Source: Branchinecta lynchi
Taxonomy: Eukaryota; Arthropoda; Branchiopoda; Anostraca; Branchinectidae
Length of the DNA stretch: 64,000 bases
Reading direction: 5' to 3'
NCBI GenBank assembly: GCA_023053575.1
Contig: JAKZAP010000013.1
Coordinates: 6,892,001 to 6,956,000 of the forward strand
This document shows positions 54,300 through 64,000 of this stretch, piece by piece; the first letter of the stretch is position 1, and each line of letters opens with the position of its first letter. Below the pieces are notes generated by a model, which had not been told where the DNA came from, did not search any database, and saw only the letters and a program-made list of their open reading frames with translations. A program made the position numbers and the translations under genes.

Positions 54300-54581
54300 G
54301 AGCGTGTTCCACCGTTCTACAAATAGTAACTGTTAGTTAATATTTCCGTTCCAACCTCACGAAAAGTTACTACGCTGACCGTTCAAACCTTCTTGAAATA
54401 GTAACTAATAGTAACTATTTGCTTACCACGCTCGGGAGCGTAGTAACTACGGATCTCTAACGTGAGTGGTCGGATTCGCCCGTTGCATGATATTCTGCTG
54501 GAAAATATAAAAGTCGTTCCAGCCTTGACGGCAAAAAGCCAGAATTCGTGACGTCTACGGTAATTAGGATGAAACACGCTC
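54300..54581 (+). mobile_element. MITE with GAGCGTGTTCCA ends, copy 4
   Basis: Ends GAGCGTGTTCCACC and GGATGAAACACGCTC. Same internal order as copy 1. Confidence 0.85.
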
Positions 54582-54719
54582 ATAGTAGCTTGTTTCTTGT
54601 CTTTTTAATGGATAAGAATGTGTGAGTGTTGTTCTTTGTTATACTTTTTTTTCGGCAATTGCTCGTCGAACTTTTTGAGTAACTAAAAGCACACATTAAT
54701 TTATCCCAGCGAAGAAATG

Positions 54720-54795
54720 GCGCACACGTAGCTGAGTTGTAGCGCCACCGGGACTTTTAGCCACTCTGGGTTTCGACCCATATCCCAATGACGCT
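54720..54795 (+). repeat. degenerate tRNA-like sequence (SINE head)
   Basis: GTAGCTGAGTTGTAGCGCC looks like an A box and GGGTTTCGACCC like a B box, about 45 bases apart. No clean cloverleaf. Confidence 0.4.
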
Positions 54796-54879
54796 CTGAA
54801 CCTTGCTTGGCTATCCTGCGCGCTTGCGGAGACAGGCAGTTCAAACCAGTTGTTTCTCATTATTAGTGCAGTGTTCCTT

Positions 54880-55290
54880 GGCAAGTATCAAGTTCAAACT
54901 TGGTAAACTTGTGGGTACTGGGGTCTAGTTACCCCAACCCGGTTCAGGGGCAAATGGGGCCCAGATTGCACAGTGAACAATGTTCACAACTTGACAAGAA
55001 CTTGACGCAGGACGATGAAATTTCTTGGACGTGTACATCCTAGCGCTGGGAAATTGCTTTTACAGTTTCACGTCCCCCACCCACCCGGTTCATGGGCAAC
55101 TGGGCCCAGATTGCCCAGGAGTAAAGGTCGTTACCCGTGACAGGAATCAAGAGGTATCAAGTTGAAACTTGGTAGGATTGTGAGCATTGGGGTCTCGTTT
55201 TACTTTTTGCGGGTCCCCACACCCCACCCCACTTGGTTCAGGGGCAATTGGGCCGAGACTGCCCATTTTTCAATGTTTTTAAAGTGCGAT
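54880..55290. repeat. three degenerate tandem units, TTCAGGGGCAAxTGGGCCC
   Basis: Units near 54880, 55050 and 55150 share GGTATCAAGTTGAAACTTGG, GGGGTCT, a CCCAACCC-type run, GGTTCAGGGGCAA and GGGCCCAGATTGCCCA. No coding sense. Confidence 0.65.
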
Positions 55291-55739
55291 GATTACAAAT
55301 TAAGTTATTTCAATACTTGTTTGGTTATTGGGGATGAGAAATCTCTTGGTTCTAAAGCTGTCTGTGTATAAAATGTGATATTAATTCTGGTTTAGGAGGA
55401 AAGGATAGTGTACGGGGAATGAATGGTTTTGGATGTTTGAGTTAGCCGAGATTCGGGAGGGTTAATTCACATACTCTATCTTATTAAGCTGCCCTGCTGT
55501 AGTAAGGTGTAGTATGGAATAATATTTATTTATTTTTTATTTATTTATTTATGACCCGCTTTTTGCGTAACAGCGGAGTATAAAATACAAAAGTAAAATA
55601 TCTGAAGGCTTAGTGGGATTAGTGATCTGGGATTTTTTCCTCCACTCTTATAAACCATTAAATAATCCAATTAGACTAGCTATTGAACAATGAAAATCGT
55701 AAGCTTTTAGCCTTAAGTATTCAACTTATATTTACAGAA

Positions 55740-55970
55740 ACTACAATTTATTCAAACAATGTCTACAACGGATACATCAGCTATGATTCTTCATCAGCGA
55801 CATTTCGGCCCTTCTTGGCAAGGGTCCTCGTCACGAGGACCACCTGACGAGGACCCTTTCCAAGAAGGGCCAAAATATCGCTGATGAAGAATCATAGCTG
55901 ACGTATCCGTTGTAGACATTGTTTGAATAAATGTTTCAAAGTCAGCTTGGGCTCAAAGAATATTTATAAA
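55740..55970. mobile_element. Penelope-like palindrome, 56 kb copy
   Basis: The two arms meet almost directly at CGTCACGAGGACCACCTGACG with no spacer. Both carry CTTCTTGGCAAGGGTCCTCG or its complement and end CAAACAATGTCTACAACGGA / TCCGTTGTAGACATTGTTTG. Confidence 0.78.
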
Positions 55971-57159
55971 CTACAATACAGTAACAACATGATATAAATT
56001 GTATTTTCCTTGCAGCTCGTACTTTCATTAGTTTCCATCTTTATAGGTTAGGAGAGAAGACAGAAGTTAGGAGAGAAGATCAGCAGTTTTTATTTAATAC
56101 TTTTCCTGAGCTAATCCTTTATAATTAGTAGGGAGGAGTGTCACAAAATCCTTCTGAGATCTTTTCGCTAATTCCACCACTTATCGATAATCTGTTTTTG
56201 TCCTTCTTTACCTGTTGCGTTACCTGAATTCCCAGTGGGGAAAAATCATGGTGGCACGAAAAGACGTATCTCGATCGCAAAACCGAGGTGAAAGAGATTC
56301 TATAAAAAAGGGGGACGGCAAATAAAAATTTCACCCACGTTTGATGACTGAAATAATCACGTTAAGAATTGGAAATCAACAGTTAGAAATGGCTGGAAAA
56401 AAGTTGCAAGTTTCCGGTACGATCCTAATTTGCGTTCTATGTCTTGAGAAAAATTTCAAGAACAGAATCCGGCCGAACTATTCATCCAAGGAAACAAGAA
56501 TAAGTACAAGGCGACAGTGACTGCAGACAACTTACTGCTTTACATAGGAGGTTAGAGAAGTACGGAAATACCGGACTGAACCAGAATAATGGTCTGGGTT
56601 CCCTCCAATCCTTACTAGGAATTCCCGGTTAGATTCTGATTTCCCCCGTTTTCCGAAAAGAAAGTAATAACCGATTATGATCTGATTCACAAAGCCACAT
56701 TTCCATTGCGTTAACAGTGTTCTTACATACTTTTGCATTTTTTCTTTTTAATGTTTTTCCTCCTGCCATTTTCTAAATATACTTTATTTATTAAATAAGC
56801 GGGTTAGAAATGAGCTGCTACTATTGATGCATATTATCAGTTCCTTCTCACGTGATGTATTTTCTTATGATTCCGGTTGAAATAGTCGAAAACTTGCAGC
56901 CCATCTCGTTTAGCCCACTGTGGTATCCACAATTTTTAACAACTTTGTCTTTCTTGGGTCTTTGAAAATTTATTTATACAAACTTGTTTGCAGGGTTAGC
57001 TGCTAAACCTTTGTCGGTCCGAGATGTCCCATTATGACAACATGAAGGAACATCTATGACGGGACTCTGTCTCACCCCCCCCCCCCCGAAGTGAATGCTA
57101 AAAGCTTCCTATCGTTATCCCAAATTCGCCACTTAATCAGTTACTATCACTGATAAATA

Positions 57160-57405
57160 TTCCTTCAGCCCAAGCTGACTGCGAATCATATTTGATGGTG
57201 CAAAACCAATACGTCAGCTGAATTTTATTGGAGCTATATTTCGGCCCTTCTTGGCAAGGGTCCTCTTCAGGCTCCAAACCGCCGGTTTTAGCTTCAATAA
57301 AATTCAACCTCACAACCGGCGGTTTTGAGCCTGAGAGGACCCTTGCCAAGAAAGGCCGAAATATAGCTCCAATAAACTTCAGCTGACGTATCCGTTTTGC
57401 ACTAT
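57160..57405. mobile_element. Penelope-like palindrome type B, 57 kb copy
   Basis: Arms: CCAATACGTCAGCTGAATTT and GGAGCTATATTTCGGCCCTT at left; GGCCGAAATATAGCTCCAAT and CAGCTGACGTATCCGTTTTG at right; centre AACCGCCGGTTTT / AAAACCGGCGGTT-like. A solo arm recurs at 57893-57965. Confidence 0.75.
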
Positions 57406-57489
57406 GAAGTGCAAATTAGTGACTGATTTAGTAAGTATTATTGACTGATTTAGTAAGATTCAGCATTAACCGTCATCATCGCGGGCACG

Positions 57490-57720
57490 CTTACAAAGTC
57501 AAGGTTCCACAAGGACGTTTTTAAGTGGGGTTTTGGCAACAGAATTGTTGATCCTTGGAACAGCCTTACCGAAGATGCGGTTAATGCTGAATCGATCAAT
57601 AGTTTTAAGTGCATTGTTGATGAGATTTTTAACTCTGATCAGTTCGACTACTCAAAATTTCTTAGAGTTATTTAGAGGCGAAAGCCTTTTCTCTTGCTTT
57701 GTATTATTATTATTATTATT
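57490..57720 (+). pseudogene. 3' relic of another CR1-like LINE with ATT tail
   Basis: The sequence GHAYKVKVPQGRF is followed by a frameshift and then KWGFGNRIVDPWNSLTEDAV, NAESINSFKCIVDEIF and a TAG at 57673-57675. It is the C-terminal FxNRVVxxWNSL block of CR1-like ORF2. The short 3' UTR contains GAGGCGAAAGCCTTTT and ends in (ATT)n, so this subfamily has an ATT-type tail, unlike the LINE at 11.5-15.9 kb. Confidence 0.8.
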
Positions 57721-57722
57721 AT

Positions 57723-58105
57723 GAAATAGTTACTATCACCTAATTATTTCCAGCCTCCACTGGATTCCGGCAAAACTATTATGTTGGAAAAAGCGTTGTT
57801 ACCGAACGAAGTGTCTTGCCTGGGAAAGATATAACCCGATTACCAGATACCTCGGACCGTTAGAATTCGCTAGATAGCTTTCGTTTTGTACCTGCAGAGA
57901 ACTCTTCCCAAGAAGGGCCGAAATATAGCTCCAATAAAATTCAGCTGACGTATCTGTTTTGCACTTTGAAATAGCGCCTAATCATCAAATTATCATGTTG
58001 GAAAAACCGTCGTTACCAAACGAAGTGTCCTGCCTGGGAAACGTATAACCAGATTACCAGATACCTTGGGCCATTAGACTTCGCTAGATAGCTTTCAGAC
58101 GACCG
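57723..58105. repeat. 213-bp direct duplication with a Penelope-type insert
   Basis: The segment ATGTTGGAAAAAGCGTTGTT ... CTAGATAGCTTTCG (57781-57888) recurs at 57994-58098. A type-B Penelope fragment lies between the two. Confidence 0.7.
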
Positions 58106-58109
58106 GACG

Positions 58110-60550
58110 GATAAAATTGTATACATCATACGTATGCCCCACTTTAATTTATGTAAAAAATGCGTGGTTATGTACTTTAGGTTATGCAAACCCAGTGTTC
58201 TACGCTAATTACAGGCCTATACTGGCTGGAAAATCAGATAACAAAGAAAACCCCGCAAAGATGAGCTATTTCGCTAAACATCATTACAGCCTAATTATAA
58301 AATCACTTTATGACAAATGGACGTGGACACGAACGAGCGCTTGAGAGAGGGCGAAGGAAGTTAAAACGAGTGAATGAAAAAACAAATTGCCAAACGAGAA
58401 CTCGCGTGTAAGGCATAATAATGGCGAGTAAATGGATGGTAAGAGAAATGAATGAAAAGCAAACGAGTCGGAGGTGAAGGTTGAAATCAACGATTGTTGA
58501 TTGAATGAATGAGAACCGATTGCAGAGTAAAACCAGCAAACGAGTGGATAATGCAGCGAATAAAGGCTTCGACTGAATAGCCTCTATTATTGCGATAATC
58601 ATCTCTTCAAAGAAAAACTTGGCTTTCAGTCGTTAACTTATAAGCAGTACCAATACGAACGGACCTCTTTATAGGCTACTGATAACTGAATATGACACAC
58701 AATTTGTGGCACCACGACGATGACTATTCATGAAACAAAGCTGACGAAAAGTAACTATTACCTGTTAAAAACTAATCCTCCGAGTCACGCACCGCTTAAT
58801 CACTTTCCGCTGAACAAATTAGATCGCGTTGTCACCTCGTCCCAATGATCACTACAACCCCAATTTGATCGAAATGAAACGGCAGAAATAATCGCAAGTC
58901 AGTCACAGGTAAACACTAGAGTTACAATAAACTGTCCAGCTTTGCAGAGTCAGAGCATTCATGTGTGTTAAAAGCTGCATTCGCCCGCAGGTGAAATTCG
59001 GTTAGGGTTGCACAAATTCGGAGCGTTTTCCGGGATGGTCGAAATGGCCGACAATAGGCGGAGGTGGGCACACGCGTCTGACTGGCTGGACGCGTCGAGA
59101 CTCAGGTATCCCGGGGTTTCAAAGCGCCTCCCAAAGTCGCATAAAAAAACTATTTCATTAATATTCAACACACATGGGACTGTGTACTTCGAACGCGGAT
59201 GTACAGCTGGGGATTTGGTGAAGATGCTTGGATGAAAGTTAATGGGAAGGGAATGTACAGTGGGATTTCGTGGAGCCAGTCATGACGCACGTCCGTGTCG
59301 AAAGGAAAGGGGAGAGGACGAATCTGCCAATGTCCTTACGTCATATCGAGAGTTAACGACGGCCTTAAATATTAACGAAAAATCCACTATAACACAGGCA
59401 CCGCCAATTTAATATTTGTAAAATGTTGCTCACTGAAATCTTACATGGACATCCAATTGGGGATGTGTTGGAGCTCGGTAATGATGAACCTCCACGTGAA
59501 AGGAGACTTAAAAATCTTCCTCATTTCCTTCCATCGTCAGAGCATTCGTGTGTGTTAAAAGGTGCAAAAAACGGTAACAATTCATCGCCTTGGACGTTTC
59601 CAAAACGCCATCAAAAGGTATGGTTGTCAGAAACCGAGCCGAGCCCACGACTTTACTATTCTAACAACTGCAATGCCCGTGGACTCGCGTCCCGTGGGAC
59701 TGTTCAACTGAGCTTTATACGTACATCCTAGGCTTTTCCGTACTTCGAAATGTGCAGCTCAGGATATGGTGAAGCTGGTGAGGATAGAAATCCGCTTTGA
59801 AGGACCTGGGAAAACCTTGCAGTTCCCTTCATATCCTTCTACATCCCCGCAGTCCACTTATTTCTTAAGTTCGACCAAGGTATTAACACAAGGTATCCTT
59901 GCCAGAGCCGCCGCTGCTTAGGCGTGTATCAATTTCCGGCCGTAACAGATCGGTTTCCAGTGAATTTTCGGCCAGTGACCGGTTCGAGTCTACATACGGT
60001 GCCCAACTTCGCTAAAACTCGGAAACGTAAAACTGCTCCACAGTAGGCACCGTACCGAACAGAACTGATCAGATAAATCAGAGTCGAGGCGAACTAACTT
60101 CCAAACCACGACCACTACAAAGGCTACGAACTCGATAGTACCAACCATACAGCAATCCTAGATACAATATACACACACTTTACAAATATGACTGCCACAC
60201 TAGCTGATAACTGAACTACGGAGAAGGTTCAGTATCCAGAATGCGACAACCTACACCTTTAATAAAATGAGAAGCCCTTAGTCTAAAACCAAAAGAGATA
60301 AGCTAGAGGTGGGGTTATGTACCAGCCCATAAGCGGCATGACCTTAGAAATTTGTCTGGACAGACGACTAAAAAAAGGATTAGGTTGAGCTCGTCTGGAA
60401 GCCCCGGTGTGGTCATTATATACGCCATGATAGCAAGGACAACCCGCGGTTTCTCTAAAACCTACCGCAGTTGGTTGTGGAAATGACGCCATTCTACAAG
60501 AACAATAAAAGAGGTACGCCACACAATCACCGCTGACCACAACCACTATG
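58110..60550. other. repeat-bearing region, no gene established
   Basis: 58935-59230 and 59535-59800 share CAGAGCATTCATGTGTGTTA and GGATTTGGTGAAG-like blocks, so one derives from the other. Frames here are short and overlapping. Confidence 0.4.
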
Positions 60551-61800
60551 CCCATGTCCTCGCTAGGATTGGATGGAGTTCAGAACGACTGCGCTGTCCG
60601 GTCAATCCTGTGCTTTTTCCTCTGTAATGTGGGCTACTCGGCACTTTTGGCGGATAGAAATAAAATAAATCTTGTATCGCCGTTTCAAATTCATCACTTG
60701 ACGGAATGTCAACCACTCAAAACGCACTAAATCAGTGTGGTACCGCCAGGATTCATCCACATAAGTAAGCAATAAAATCGACGTCAAAAATGTCCTGATA
60801 CGGATTTTTAAGTCCTTCCAGGCTAGTATGGAGCTTGGAAATGTCGCATTTACGGTTCCCGCTACCGCAAAGTAAATGAGAAACGTACTATACTACTTCC
60901 ACAGCGGCATCATCAGTACATACATCATCGACGTACGTAACGACCTGGATCACATGAACTGGTTTTTAAGCCCTTGCTTTGTCGGAAAGACAATGTCGTC
61001 ACAGCGGGAGACCAAGAAATTTTTCCCGCCGCTATTGGTGTAGAACTGACAGTGGATTAATGATGCCACATCAAAGAGCGTTGCCTATCGGAATCCAAAT
61101 TCAAAACTGAGCATTTCTCAGTGCAGGACACAGAGGGGTGTCTTCCTTTGCCACAACCACAGCTAAGTATGAAGTCTCATCATCAAGATCGTTATAAATG
61201 ATCAAATCTTCAGCCGTAAGCTCCAATTGTTTACGCCAAAGCTCCCACAAGCGCAGCAATCTAGCTTCTAGATCCAGCAGAAAGTAAGTCAAATCCAACG
61301 GCCAATCCGAACCAGGTCTTCGAAGGTTAGAACTTCTGAACCAGCTAGAAGGCCAGCGACAATCTTAGGCCACCAGACGCACAAATGAACGTTTGATTTG
61401 ATGTAGCCAACACAAAAGACGAATCCGACGTTGCATATTCTAATGCGCACAGTTAAGCCTTCTATCCTGGAGTAGAACCCTGCGTATACTAAGTCTTTGT
61501 AGTTGATCTGTTAAAATTAAATTCTACTCACGCAAGGGATCTTCTCTACCCGAGGGGTTACCCACTCTGTGGCACCTGCTGTACACCCGTTCTCGGCGGT
61601 GGTGCCAGCCATAAATTAGGCACTTCTCGCTTCGAAACATGCTGATTTTAATGTTCTAACACGTGGCAGCCGGTGCCGGATGATGTCAGCCGCTGCCGGC
61701 ACCGGGCACTTGCTGTTCACCAAAATCAGGAGCGGGCAGCACCTCGCTTCTACTTTACTAGCAAGTTAACCATTTATCCTTCGTCAGAACTTCACGACGG
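60550..61800 (-). pseudogene. degraded reading frame, family unknown
   Basis: On the minus strand, after an acceptor-like AATTTTAACAG at about 61516, a frame reads INYKDLVYAGFYSRIEGLTV and CNVGFVFCVGYIKSNVHLCV, then after a frameshift DLTYFLLDLEARLLRLWELW and RKQLELTAEDLIIYNDLDDE. Upstream, MAGTTAENGC (61613 down) runs to a GTGAGT. It looks like a once-coding, now frameshifted gene, perhaps from a retroelement. I recognise no catalytic motif with confidence. Confidence 0.35.
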
Positions 61801-62297
61801 GCTACAAAGCATGCGACAAGCTAAGAATGTTTCTAAGTCCAATGAACATCCTATGTCTTTATCCTTCGTGCTTTCTAACGAGTTACAAAGCATGCGACAA
61901 TCTAAGCCTGATTCCAAGTCCGATGAAAAACTGAAGGCTCTAAATAAGCCCCAAACATAGCCTACAGCTCCCCACCCTCCAATAGTACAGCACCGGTTCC
62001 AACAGAGACTTTCTATCAACCACCACTTCTTCCAAAGAGGAGGCGGAGGGTTGAGTCTTCTTTCGTAAGAATCTCGCAATCAAGCATAGCCATAGGCTGC
62101 TGACCTAACCGAGCAGACACAAGAACAGGGCGGGGGCGAAATTCCCATCTGAATACGATCCAACAAGATCTCACCCCCCACAGATAGAATTAATGATCAG
62201 CTAGCGGACGTAATACCTTTACAATGAAATAAGGTTATGACTAATGATAAAAGCTGTCAAACGGATAAACATTGCCAATTGAGTTTTTTTTTTCCAG

Positions 62298-62590
62298 GAC
62301 CACTGAAGAATGTGCATATAAAGAGGGCCGCTGGTGTGCCCGCTCCTACTACCACCTGGACTTCAAAATCAGTTCTGGAGCGTGTCGTCGGCTGATTCGC
62401 TTATGCAAAAGCGGGAAACTTCGACTTATAACAACGACGAAGTTCACTGCATACACCTCAACTAGAACTGCGGGGAGTATTGCAGAGGTAGAATTGTCGA
62501 CATCTTCGCTGGGATTTCAATACCGAGACATTTTTTCCTTTCACAAGTTTACTGAAGGTCTTACCGAGCCGTCTGTTGGCACTGGGTAAG
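62298..62590 (+). CDS. candidate terminal exon of an unknown gene
   Basis: An acceptor with a T10 tract (TTTTTTTTTTCCAG) is followed by a 97-residue open frame: TEECAYKEGRWCARSYYHLD, then FKISSGACRRLIRLC, ending SVGTG and TAA at 62588-62590. A strong donor (GG|GTAAGTGG) sits two bases before that stop; splicing from it to the next acceptor (CCTTTAG near 62668) also gives an immediate stop. Four cysteines in the first 40 residues suggest a secreted, disulphide-bonded module, but the spacing is not the Kunitz pattern and I recognise no family. No upstream exon was found on this strand. Confidence 0.3.
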
Positions 62591-62624
62591 TGGCAACCAG
62601 CAGCAACACGACCCCGCTCAGCAT
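62565..62624 (-). CDS. candidate signal-peptide first exon (alternative reading of the same locus)
   Basis: On the minus strand an ATG opens MLSGVVLLLVATYPVPTDGS and stops at a donor TCG|GTAAGA in phase 0. The hydrophobic run is signal-anchor-like, and NFE2L1-type proteins begin with such a segment, so it is a conceivable first exon of the CNC gene. Against it: its phase does not match exon 52037-52131 without one more exon, and it overlaps the plus-strand candidate exon. Treat it as a hypothesis only. Confidence 0.15.
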
Positions 62625-62931
62625 TATTGTTTTTGGGTCGAAAATTTGAACTTTTGCGCCTTTAGCTGAACGATGATAAAAGAAGTCGTATAGGCAGCAA
62701 GAGCTACAGCGAGAAACAGATACAGGGAGAAGAAAGTCAGAAAGGGGCCGATAGCGAAGCTCAACCAAAAGCAAATTCAAGTTGAAAGGCACGTAAGGGC
62801 GTAATGAGTTTGTCCAACAATACTTCGCGCACTCCACACCAAAATTCGCTATGTTACGTGAGAGCTGGGTAAGAGCACGAATGCAAGAAGACAGCTGTGA
62901 AGTTTACTGAGAGATGAACAAGTGGAACAGT

Positions 62932-63350
62932 AGTTACGTTTTTGCAGATACCATGGTATCTGATACCACCGTCTAAAGTCGTTCTTGCAGTTTTCGTGGT
63001 ATCTGATACCACGGTCCACAGGCCCTTTTGCAGTTATCCTGGTATCTGGCCAGTTACCGTGGTATCTCATATTCAGATACCATGGTCCGGCCGTGGTAAC
63101 TGATCGTGGTATCTGAAAAAGTCATCTCACTTTTCATCAATTTTTGTCCAATTGGTGGGAAAGACGTTTGGCAGTTAGTGATGTGACTGAATATCAGTTT
63201 TTCTTTTGGGATGACTTCGGAAAGCGGAATTTCGGTAATTGTCTTTTTTGCAGCAATTGTATATGAGATACCACGATAACTGCAAAAACGACTAATTGCA
63301 GGTCCAGTTACCGTGGTAACAGATAATATGGTATCTGCAAAAACACAACT
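62932..63350. mobile_element. MITE rich in GGTATCTGATACC palindromes, copy 2
   Basis: Ends AGTTACGTTTTTGCAGATACC-like and GGTATCTGCAAAAACACAACT. The same internal order as copy 1, including the TGGTGGGAAAGACGTTTGGCA block. Confidence 0.85.
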
Positions 63351-64000
63351 AGTGTGTGCCCTCAGTGCTGCTATAACAAGCGAGGAGCCAAAAGGACGAC
63401 TAGCTCAGACTTCAACATCACTTGCTGATTCTTAAGGATGGAGATACAAGCGAGGGAATGATGGGTAGTAAAATTCGTCAGTCGAATCTCGCCGTTTGTA
63501 CAACAGAGTACTATTAACGTCGCCCCACTTGGGATAGCGCCGAAGAATATGACGAAATCCAAACCTAGCAAATTTAGTATTAATACACAGTGTTAAAAGC
63601 AAACTAACAGTTTAAGTAAAACAAAGACAAATTAAAGACATACACGGTTACGATTTTGAATCTTGTGGGTTTTTTTTTTTTTACTCAGCTGCTTTGCACC
63701 TTTTTCAAAGGCGCTCAAAAAGTTTTGCATTATCTCGTCGACTGTTCAACTTTTTCCAAACAGACGAAAAAATAAGTTAAACAAGAGCTACGAGCTCATA
63801 TGGCACTTGTACGAGTAGGCTGTACAAGAAAGTAGATGAAAACGTCACAAATACACCCGCCATCCAAAAAGGCGGTTCGGAAATAGAAATAGGATATTTA
63901 GTTTCACTCATTTCTGAGCAGTTCCGGCATCGTCTCGATTGCAAATGCACATGACTGTTCAAACTTTCATCCCAATAAATCCATTTGTTTGATCCCTAGA
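63351..64000. other. right edge, nothing recognised
   Basis: AT-rich sequence with a T12 run at 63670. No exon or named repeat seen. Confidence 0.45.

Noticed and set aside
56535..56740. Minus-strand frame ending at AGCA|GTAAGTTG
   Set aside because: Good donor, but the only frame with the needed phase 1 contains a stop, so it cannot precede exon 52037-52131.
60900..60960. YVDD-like reverse-transcriptase motif (VVTYVDDVCTDDA) on the minus strand
   Set aside because: Only the short motif matches; flanking frames are broken and no other RT motif is in order, so it is likely chance.

Overview
The window is animal genomic DNA from an invertebrate whose phylum I could not determine. Coding sequence is cut by introns with normal GT..AG borders. 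There are no bacterial operons, and most of the sequence is layered transposable-element debris. The TE mix (a CR1-like LINE, Penelope-like fragments, pearl/Helentron-type elements with ACGG microsatellites, hAT and many palindromic MITEs) fits an invertebrate such as a mollusc or an invertebrate deuterostome, but it is not diagnostic.

The one host gene I can establish lies on the minus strand from about 52.1 kb down to 7.96 kb. It encodes a CNC-family bZIP transcription factor (cnc/NFE2L, Nrf-like). I assembled eleven exons whose phases all agree: 52037-52131, 48241-48486, 31964-32243, 24335-24483, 23293-23389, 21867-22008, 20378-20496, 18775-19017, 17985-18184, 17133-17306 and 7960-8145. 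Together they give 642 residues, open at the 5' end, with a complete CNC domain, basic region, leucine zipper and Neh3-like C-terminus. The first exon(s) were not found and should lie above 52131, inside or beyond the window. About 44 kb of genomic DNA carries about 1.9 kb of coding sequence, so most of the window is intron.

Layout. 1-0.64 kb is a 44-bp minisatellite of paired tetraloop hairpins. 0.64-7.96 kb lies downstream of the CNC gene and holds repeat debris with no recognisable gene. 8.15-17.13 kb is the last CNC intron, with Penelope-like and MITE copies, a pearl-like element, a relic LINE 3' end and a nearly full-length but mutated CR1-like LINE on the opposite strand. 17.1-24.5 kb holds eight CNC exons. 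24.5-32.0 kb and 32.2-48.2 kb are large introns packed with pearl-like elements, a 1-kb imperfect palindrome and nested MITEs. 48.2-52.1 kb has the two most 5' exons found, with an intact-looking hAT MITE between them. 52.1-64 kb is repeat-rich and contains a LINE relic, a degraded reading frame and one candidate plus-strand exon.

The points most worth following up are the covarying hairpin array at the left edge, the hammerhead-ribozyme-like core repeated in the Penelope-like palindromes, the head-to-tail LINE junction at 11.5 kb and the missing 5' end of the CNC gene.
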